From positions 19,779 to 83,778 of the forward strand of contig JASIRB010003188.1 in NCBI GenBank assembly GCA_030323885.1: a stretch of DNA of 64,000 nucleotides. The letters run 5' to 3'. This DNA is from Branchipolynoe longqiensis (taxonomy: Eukaryota; Annelida; Polychaeta; Phyllodocida; Polynoidae). Each line of letters opens with the position of its first letter. The stretch's first letter is position 1. The notes beneath the pieces were generated by a model that saw only the letters and a program-made list of their open reading frames with translations, was not told the DNA's origin and searched no databases. This document shows, one piece after another, positions 57,061 through 64,000 of the stretch. Both the position numbers and the translations under genes were made by a program.

Positions 57061-57335
57061 TGGCGTTCTCTGTGGTGGAGTGGTTAGAGTGTCTGACTTT
57101 TTTCTAGGTCAGACTCTTAATCTGAGGGTCGGCGGTTCGATTCCCCGTGCCCCGAGCTCTGCCAATTTGGATTTCCACCGATGTGTATAACTTACAGCGT
57201 CATCAAAGGCCGGTTGCTCTCATACCATGTCTATGTGGTGTGGGAGGTTAAAAATCCCTTGGGTCGGTAAAGTGTAGGCTTGGGCTTTCTATCGACCAGC
57301 AGTGGAATGAGGAACACCAGTCATCTATGACTGAC
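57061..57335 (+). mobile_element. tRNA-headed SINE, family 2, copy 2
   Basis: Near-identical to 50755-51010 through head and body. The anticodon-like triplet differs (ctctta against ctccta), but the extra ttttttctagg segment is kept. Confidence 0.85.
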
Positions 57336-57434
57336 ATTTCCCCTGCTTAAACAACTAATGGACCCCAAACAAAAGAATTAAAGATGAAGCCAGATCTCGC
57401 ATCTCAAATCTCTCAGCAATGGGATTCAAGTCAG

Positions 57435-57745
57435 GCTGGGTCGGCAAGCGTCCTGTGTAGAAGGTCGGGAGTTTAATTCCCGGTCGAGTCAAACCAATGA
57501 CTTACACGATTGATACTTGTCACTACTTAGCCTACCGATGGCCATTATTAGGATAGGACAATGACTGGTTAGCTTGGTATCAGGATAATGTGACTCAGTG
57601 AGAAATTGGGTCAGAGCGCCATCGGCCTGGTCTCTCAGTGAGGCAGCATGATAAAATCGTCATGAGGGTTCACTGTCACAAGTCGGTACCCGCCCTGATT
57701 TTACCTTAAATGTTGCCAGGACGTAAAACTCCAAGAAACAAACAG
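57435..57745 (+). mobile_element. tRNA-derived SINE, family 1
   Basis: Head partly lost (ctgggtcggcaagcgtcctg), B box gggagtttaattcccggtcg, body complete, tail ttgccaggacgtaaaactcc. Confidence 0.87.
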
Positions 57746-58434
57746 CAGCTAGTTTAGATAAGATGAATAACAGTCTCTTGCATCGTCATATTACCACACA
57801 GCACGTCATATTACCACACAGCACTTGCAGCAATCAGAATCCTAATAGTAATAGCAGGGCTTCATCTATGGATGAAAGGCAGTGTGGATATTGGACAATA
57901 CAATCACAGATATGATAAAGAGAAGGGTGAGGTGGAAGACAACATAAGACTGGTTGTCCAACTACAGAAGATACCAGGAATGGTTAGAGTTGAGAGACCT
58001 TGTATGTATGTGCATGTATGTATATATGTGTATGTAATGAGTGCAGCAGTATCTAAGTTGCATATATAGAATCATTTTGGTTTTGAGAATGTGATGCTTT
58101 CATCGGATTATGAACCTTTAAGGGACAGCTTTAAGGGACACAATGTACCCGATGTAAGACGTCTGTCATACACGTGACCTACACGTGACCTCCTTTCCCA
58201 CGCACCCCTTTGAGGTGCTCATGCGCATCTTGGATACAAACGCTCGACGAACCGGAAGTGACAAAAGGGAAAAGATGCGCACGGCGTATTTAGGGGTGTA
58301 ACTGTGTGAACGGGATGCACCGAGGCGGACCAATTATATGGGGTTGTTGGGTGCGGAGGAAGGCCTGAGAGATGGGCTGTGGAGGGTGGGTTATTTTCAA
58401 CCAACTCGGTCGCTACTCGCCTTAGCTCGCTGTT
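57746..58434. other. No recognisable gene
   Basis: A 29-bp direct repeat unit (cgtcatattaccacacagca, 57785-57825) and a tatgtatgtg stretch; ORFs are short and without motif. Confidence 0.5.
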
Positions 58435-58435
58435 A

Positions 58436-58690
58436 CTTTGTTTTGTTGTTGGAGTTTTACGTCGTAGCAACATTTGAGGTCATATCAATATGGGTATGGA
58501 CTTCTGACAGTGTGAATTAATAACAATGTTATAGTGCTGTCCCACTGGGACACCAGGCCATTATTACTATGACATGATATCCTACTCAGTCACATTATCC
58601 TGATACTGAGCTAACCAGTTCTTTCCCTATCCAATCAATACCGAGCACCCGGATGGGGAGTGGCATCCATCAATTCTATAAGTTCTTAGA
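58436..58690 (-). mobile_element. SINE family 1, body and tail
   Basis: Minus strand: gttggagttttacgtcgtag, tcccactgggacaccaggcc and ctgatactgagctaaccagt; ends in the region before the head. Confidence 0.85.
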
Positions 58691-58846
58691 ATTAAACACC
58701 AACAAACCCGCCCATATGGATCCACGCATTAAATAAATTAGCAAAGTGAACTCAATATTGTAAATTAAGAAGCAAAACCATGGTTTTAAAAGAGTTTCTA
58801 AATATGGGGTCCCATTTACGAGATGCCCTGAATCTAAAATAACCAG

Positions 58847-59660
58847 ATGCGATGGCCGTCTGGGTAGAGCACTCACTTCCTCCAGAGGAGGTCTTGAGAT
58901 CGATTCCCAGTCGAGTCAATCAAAAGACTTACAACATTGATATTTGTACCTGGTTCAGTTTGTGCTCGGTTTTACTAGAATCGTCCAGGGACTTGTTAAC
59001 TCGGGGATGGGATAATGTGACTGAGTGTGATAATAAATCATATTTCCAGTAGGGCAGCATTGTGAAAATACCAGGGCCCGTATGCATGGGGCGGAGTTAG
59101 TGAGCCAAAACTGGTTTTGGACGGGATTTCTAGTTTAGCGGTGAAAAGTCAATATGTATGGAGCAGTGTTACGGAAACACCGCGAGTTTAACGTCACCTC
59201 CACTAACACCACTCCGTAACAAGTTTATGGGTGGTGTTAGGTACCGATTAGGCCCAAATCTATTCAATGCTATCATATTTAACAGAATAACATAATAAAA
59301 AAGTAAAATTTGGGCAAATTAACCCCAAAATCGACTCCACTCGCAGTGTTCGATATTAACGCCGCCACTACATCGGCGGTGATATTCATACTGTAAAATC
59401 TAAAGAAAACAAATCGCCACCACCACCGCCGCCACCGCTGCCGCCTCCGCTGCCGATAAATAACTGCTAGGTTAGCTAATGCCACTGCACTTTGGCACCG
59501 TACATACCCAGTGACCCATTTCAGAACACCGGTGTTAGCTACCCCGGTGGCTGTCCTTAACACCGGAGCCGATAAAAACTTGTTCATGCATACGGCCCCT
59601 GGAATGCACACTGTCAAATATCAGTGTATGTCCTTATAATATTGCTAAGAAGTAGAACCC
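58847..59660 (+). mobile_element. SINE family 1 split by a MITE
   Basis: Head gcgatggccgtctgggtaga, body to 59070 (agggcagcattgtgaaaata), then MITE M4, then the SINE resumes at 59603 (aatgcacactgtcaaatatc) and ends with a diverged tail (attgctaagaagtagaaccc). Both SINE parts together cover the full consensus. Confidence 0.85.
59071..59602. mobile_element. MITE family 1 copy M4, inserted in a SINE
   Basis: Ends ccagggcccgtatgcatggg and, reversed, ccaggggccgtatgcatga. 532 bp. Shares atctattcaatgctatcata and the cgccgc/gcggcg blocks with M1 and M2. It contains no ORF related to a transposase. Confidence 0.85.
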
Positions 59661-59749
59661 CAATAAATAAATGGTATAGCAAAAGGCATAAAAGGACACC
59701 CAGTAAACGAGTAGGTTTAACATTTAGAACCTATAATTAAGAAAAGTTC

Positions 59750-59805
59750 CACAAGTCATGACCTCATAATATTGCTAGGATGTAAAACTCCAATGAAAAC
59801 CAGTG
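59750..59805 (+). mobile_element. SINE family 1, tail fragment
   Basis: gacctcataatattgctagg and atgtaaaactccaatg immediately in front of copy C. Confidence 0.65.
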
Positions 59806-60053
59806 TAGAATAAGCAGTGGAAATTATGCATGTTGATCTTCAACATGGATAATTTACTGGCGGGAACACGGGCACTCTTTTCTCTCGCACTACTTTCTTG
59901 CTCTACTTCTCTGTTACTGACTGCCATCTTGCACTTCACTTTCACGCCGGTCTTTCTCCTTGCAAGTCGCTTCACAACTAGCCTCAGAACTCGCTGTTCG
60001 GTGTTCTGTCTTTCCACGAATGTCCCTATTCTCTATAGGGTGGAATTGCTGGT

Positions 60054-61440
60054 ATGGCGCCAAAAAGAGAGAAGAAAGGGAAAGGGACGAGTAAGGTGAA
60101 GTTTACGTCGGGAAGTGTTTCAAAAGTAAGGAGGAAAAGTCTGAGAGGCGTACAATGTGAGAGTAGGGAAACGCCCCTTCCTCGGAGGGGCGGGGCAGCG
60201 GGCGCTACTGCAGAGCCGGTGCCGTCGACTTCAGCCGCTCCGGATTTTCCTGACCTGGATAGCATGATGGTTCTCGAAATGCAAAAAGAAATGTTGTTAA
60301 CAAATAGGCAGCTCATTGTGCGGGTTGCGGATGGGAGGCTGGTGGTGGTCATGGGAGGAGGCGTCCGTTGGTTGTACGTCTTCCATCACCTCCGAGGTCG
60401 CCAGTGGTGTTGCCCCCAGTTGAGGCCCCCCTGCAGCTGTCGGTGCCGGTAGTAGTGGGAATGCCCCCGCAGGGGCCTCTGCAGACTCAAGAGGTGGGGC
60501 AGGTGGGAGAGGTGCCGGCTGTGGTCCTGGTGCCGGTGGCCACGCCCCCTGCTCCAAATATGGTAGTGCCGGTGTCGCTGGGTGCGGTTCCCATGGCAGC
60601 TTCTGTCTCGTCGGCGGAGCAGGCTCAGCAGACGGCCTCGGCGCTAGTGAAGCTACTGTTGGACGGTTCATCAGTAGTCAAGAAGCCTAAAGGTATAGTT
60701 TTTCAACCGCATACATTTATAACACGTGGGGACGCGTGTAGGTCGATACCAATGGGTGAAGCAACTTGGCCGGAATATTTTGGGGCTCTGAAGAGGCTCG
60801 CTGCGCATCCGTCCCTTCCTTCGGCTTGGCTGCCTGTGTTGTCTCGGCATGAAGAGGAGTTGGCAGAGTTGGCGGAAATCTGGGACTGGCCGACGTGTCG
60901 TCGGTGGTCAGAGAAGGTTTTCAAAAGGATAGCAGTGGGTAGGATAAAGAACGAGTGGGACAATGAAACGGTGATTAAAGATCTCCAACGTGATGTATGT
61001 GCTGCATCAATGAAGCAGGCTCAAGCAGCATTTCAGAAGTATTCATATCAGGCCGCGGCTGGGAAGCAGGCTGCCAGTGTCACACCGGTGGTCCATGTGT
61101 CTTCAGCAGTGCCCGTGCAACAACAACAACAATCGGTGCAGCCAATTAATCCGCGCGACGATTATGTGAAAGAAGTCAATGGCGTTCCCGGTCACAAGTG
61201 GAATTGGGGGGACGCTTGTGGCTTTACTGATTCACATGGGTGCTGCTGGCTCGGTTTGTACATAACTGTGCATGGTGTGCGCTTCGTTATAAAAGGCTGT
61301 TAACACACCGTGAGCAGGATTGCCTTAAGAAGCGGCGCTTCCTTGACAAGAAAGCGCCACAGCCGGGTGCACCGGCAACAGATGTGAGTCAAGACGTGTT
61401 GAGTTCTCAGGTGTCCGGTGCTCCGTTACAAGACAAGTGA
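60054..61440 (+). pseudogene. Gag-like protein of DIRS-like copy C
   Basis: ATG 60054 (MAPKREKKGKG), basic and Ser/Pro-rich; frame change near 60360, then 60368-61303 with KPKGIVFQPH, RGDACRSI, WPEYFGALKRL, WDWPTCRRWSEKVF, LQRDVC, INPRDDY and KWNWGDACGFTDSHG. A second frame change near 61235 leads to HNCAWCALRYKR and REQDCLKKRRF, up to TGA at 61438-61440. Compared with B, the first Cys of the cluster (KPC) is Gly-His here (PGHKWNWG). The frame stays open after the TGA into the RT linker. Confidence 0.72.
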
Positions 61441-63592
61441 CAGTTGGGTGATGGGGAGGGTTTCTCTGACTCCGCTCCGTCGTCGGCAAGTGTAACATGT
61501 AATAGTAATGATCCTAAACTACCACTAATAGTCATGCAGCCGGTTCTTAGTGGGTCGCAGCTGGTTCCTCAATCTGGGTTCCTGGGTCAGGAACATTCTA
61601 TACTAGACTGTCCCGAGATGTTGTCTGACTCAGCTGTTACTCTTGATGACCCTGCTACACATTCCTATACTGTGGTTGCTTCATTACCTGTCCATGATAT
61701 TGATCATAATAATGATTCTACTGTGCTTTATACTGATAATGCTGTTGATGTCACTGTTGACTTTATGTGTGATTGCTTTGATCCAGGTTTCATGTTTCTT
61801 GATGATCTACCCTCCGGATCAGCTGCTGAAGCATATGCCCCACCAATTCCGGTAGATAATAGGCCAATGTTATTATGTTATTATTGTCTTTCTGGCCTAA
61901 TGCCGTGACTAATGCTTGGTTAAATTTTAAAACATATTTCGATATTTATTCTGTAGTAAGGGTAACAGGCCTCCCTAATTATCTTGAAGCGAGAGTTCCG
62001 GTTAGCTCGGGACTAAATATTTCTATCTGGAGGGAGTTGCTGGGCAACTATCCAGATGTGCAAGTGATTGATCATTTGGAGTTTGGCTGGCCGATAGATT
62101 ATTCGGCCAGTTTTCCTCCAATGCCCACATTAAAAAACCATGCGCCACAACATGAGCTTCTGACACATGTGGCCTCATTTATAAAGAAAGAGTGTGGTTT
62201 TAATGCTATGCTAGGCCCCTTTAAGGAGTCCCCATTTTCACCATGGTTGCAGATAAGCCCTGTAATGATGGGGCCTAAAAAAGACTCAAATGAAAAACGT
62301 ATTATAATAGATCTTAGCTTTCCCCTGGGAGAAAGTGTTAATTCAGGGATTAAGAGGGGTTTCTACCAAGGTAGGCCTTTTTTCCTTCTTGCATCCGTCT
62401 GTGACCAGATTATCAGACAGATTGATTGTCACAGGTACGACATCATGCTTATGGGCGGCGGATCTAGCTCATGCTTACTGCCAGCTTAGGGTGTGTCCGT
62501 TATCTGTCCCACTTTTAGGACTAAAGTTAGGCGGTGACATCTTCATTGATATTGCTCCGCCATTCGGATGCCGGACCTCGGCGTTGGCATGTGCTCGCAC
62601 TACCAGGGCAGTGGTCTGGTTGATGAGGCAGAAAGGTTTTTTCTGTTTGTGCTACTTAGATGATTTTGTGGGGGTCGAGAAGACGAAAGAACAGGCGTTG
62701 GAAGCTTACAAATATTTCTTCCAACTCACAGATAGGCTTGGTTTAGCAGTTGCCCCTGCTAAATGTACCCCTCCGGCCAACAAGATACCCTGGCTTGGTT
62801 TTCTGATAGACGTGGTTAATATGACTGTCACTATTCCAGAAGAGAAGCTTGCTGAAGTCCTTTCGGAGTGTCGGGCTTGGAAAGAAAAAAAGGTTGCTTC
62901 GAAGAAGCAGCTGCAGAGCATAGCAGGAAAAATGCAACACATTGCGAAATGTGTGAAGCCTGCGAGGGCGTTCATGAATAGAGTGTTAGCGGTAATTAGG
63001 GCTTCCCCTAATGCTGGTCAGCATCCATTTGCGGATGAACTAATGAAGGACATAGATTGGTTCATAAATTTTGCAGCAAAATTTAATACGGTAGTTCTTC
63101 TTCCTCTGAAGCCGGTTACTGAGTGGATAATAGAGTGTGACTCTATGCTAAAATCCGGGGGGCTTTCTCCCCAGTGGCATACTTTGCTGCAGAGTACCCG
63201 TTCGAGGTGATTCACACTTTGAAATTTATTAATCAGCTTGAGGCATTTAATTTAATTACGGCGCTTACTGTTCTTCTGCCGGACGTTCCTAGGAACTGTA
63301 CGATGGTAGTGAATACTGATAACTTAGTTTCGCAACAAGTTCTGGCTTCAGGGGGAGGAAGGGATGAAATGTTAACCGCGTTTGCAAGACAACTCTGATT
63401 AATTTCGGCATTAAATAGTTGTGATATCAGAGTTATACATAAAGAGGGAGCTGAATTAGTTCTTGCGGATAATCTGAGCAGGCTTCACCATAATAAGCAA
63501 GCGGAAGAAGCGGCACTGATAGAGTGTCAACGAAGGAATTTACGGCGTATCCCAGTCTCGTTCGCGTTGGAAAATATTGATTTTTCCTTGTA
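61441..63592 (+). pseudogene. Reverse transcriptase / RNase H of DIRS-like copy C
   Basis: Acidic linker to 61908; RT from 61875: GLPNYLEARV, DHLEFGWPIDY, SPVMMGPKKD; frame change near 62375; then AADLAHAYCQLRV (motif A Asp present), PPFGCRTSALACAR, CYLDDFVG (motif C, unbroken in frame with motif A), IPWLGFLID, ECDSMLKSGG. Another frame change near 63160; RNase H continues AAEYPFEVIH, QLEAFNL, NTDNLVSQQVL, then TGA 63396-63398 where A and B have Trp (LWLLA, IWLLS), and ADNLSRL to the TAA at 63590-63592. RT catalytic residues are best preserved in this copy. Confidence 0.87.
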
Positions 63593-63610
63593 AATTATTA
63601 TCTGATAATA

Positions 63611-63647
63611 CTGGAAGATAGCCACTTTTTCTGCTTCTATCTTCCAG
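63611..63647. promoter_or_regulatory. Hairpin / intron-3'-end-like element between RNase H and YR, copy C
   Basis: Perfect 11-bp stem CTGGAAGATAG (63611-63621) with CTATCTTCCAG (63637-63647); the loop holds a pyrimidine tract. The YR frame GYSLTHH starts directly after it. Confidence 0.65.
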
Positions 63648-64000
63648 GGTACAGCTTGACTCATCATCTTCAGCTAGTGGCTGCATTGACAGAGGCGCTC
63701 TCTAGGGGCACCTGGGCAAACAAATGCCTCTGCCTTCAAACATATGAAAGATTCTGCCTGAAACATGGTGTCGACATCTTGACTCCTTCGGTGTATGACA
63801 TACTGTCATACATAATGTTCCTTAACTCATTTCTCAGATCCCCAGGATCGATAGCAAACTACCTAGGTGGAGCTAAGACTTGTATTCAGGCCCTTGGTGG
63901 TGAAGTTGCTAACTTTGATGCTTATCATGTGACTATACTTAAGAAAGGAATTCTAAAGAATTCAACTCATATTACATCTCGGGCATCTCCGATAACCCCA
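63648..64000 (+). CDS. Tyrosine recombinase of DIRS-like copy C, N-terminal part
   Basis: Open from GYSLTHHLQLVAALTEAL to the window end without a stop: GTWANKCLCLQTYERFC, NSFLRSPGSIANYLGGAKT, LKKGILKNSTHIT. Matches the SAM-like N-terminal domain of YR in B (SPTAILNYVSGARTW) and A (SRSVLNYFSSVKTW). The catalytic part lies beyond the window. Confidence 0.75.

Larger units (their letters stand above)
59830..64000 (+). mobile_element. DIRS-like YR retrotransposon, copy C (runs past the window end)
   Basis: Left end palindrome ATGTTGA-TCT-TCAACAT (59830-59846) followed by ggataattta, matching A and B. Then a leader, gag from 60054, RT, RNase H, hairpin and the start of YR. Amino-acid sequence is closer to A than to B in RT. 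Several frameshifts and a TGA break it. The right end is outside the window. Confidence 0.88.

Noticed and set aside
31311..57130. Several apparent tRNA genes (31311, 42078, 52714, 56957, 50755, 57061)
   Set aside because: Each has pol III boxes but continues into a shared SINE body, and the acceptor ends do not pair properly; they are SINE heads.
59830..60099. 89-codon plus-strand ORF at the left end of copy C
   Set aside because: It lies in the leader of the element, overlaps the gag start, and has no counterpart in A or B.
17152..63398. TGA read as Trp (alternative genetic code)
   Set aside because: TGG is used for Trp throughout the same ORFs, TGA also ends frames elsewhere, and the copies carry frameshifts as well; decay explains it better.

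Overview
This window is eukaryotic, gene-poor and almost entirely made of transposable elements and tandem repeats. Split genes, GT/AG introns, poly(A) tails, tRNA-derived SINEs with pol III boxes and long minisatellites all point to an animal nuclear genome. A SINE-like sequence at about 42660-42990 resembles a tRNA-derived SINE that I recognise from molluscan genomes, so a mollusc (perhaps a gastropod) is my best guess; this is inference. I see no convincing host protein gene, rRNA gene, free-standing functional tRNA or CRISPR array.

The main content is three related tyrosine-recombinase (YR) retrotransposons of the DIRS-like order Gag, reverse transcriptase/RNase H, YR: copy A (about 1036-7235), copy B (about 15997-20715) and copy C (59830 to beyond the window end). 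All are broken by frameshifts and stops, but between them they cover most of the parts. Their ends carry a short palindrome (ATGTTGA, 2-7 nt, TCAACAT). B has it in inverted terminal repeats at both ends. A hairpin that also looks like a 3' splice site sits between RNase H and YR in all three copies. Remnants of other YR elements lie at 12.8-13.9 kb (YR C-terminus with direct repeats) and 37.3-38.2 kb (gag-like). Copy A is interrupted by a non-LTR retrotransposon (1411-2511, minus); a longer copy of the same LINE is at 14062-15660.

A PIF/Harbinger DNA transposon occupies 33056-36219, with imperfect terminal inverted repeats and a TTA target duplication. It keeps both expected genes: a HARBI1-like transposase that has lost the exon with the first catalytic Asp, and a divergent MADF/Myb-like partner gene on the other strand with one in-frame stop.

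The rest is small elements and satellites. About twenty copies or fragments belong to one tRNA-derived SINE family of about 340 bp; there is also a second tRNA-headed family (50755, 57061). Several MITE-like families have terminal inverted repeats: a CCAGGGGCCRTATGCA family with four copies, some nested in SINEs; two families sharing GTCACA(C/T)TACG ends whose interiors are filled with short repeats; a pogo-like copy with TA duplication; and one at 40.7-41.3 kb. Tandem arrays include a 60-bp unit x13 (7381-8160), a 14-15-bp family (23640-25010), a 62-bp unit (25011-25450), 58-bp x19 (43418-44546) and 59-bp x49 (45190-48098), plus several CA/CCCA-type low-complexity tracts. The order of nesting can be read directly at several places: LINE in DIRS-like A, SINE in MITE with a 12-bp duplication, MITE in SINE.
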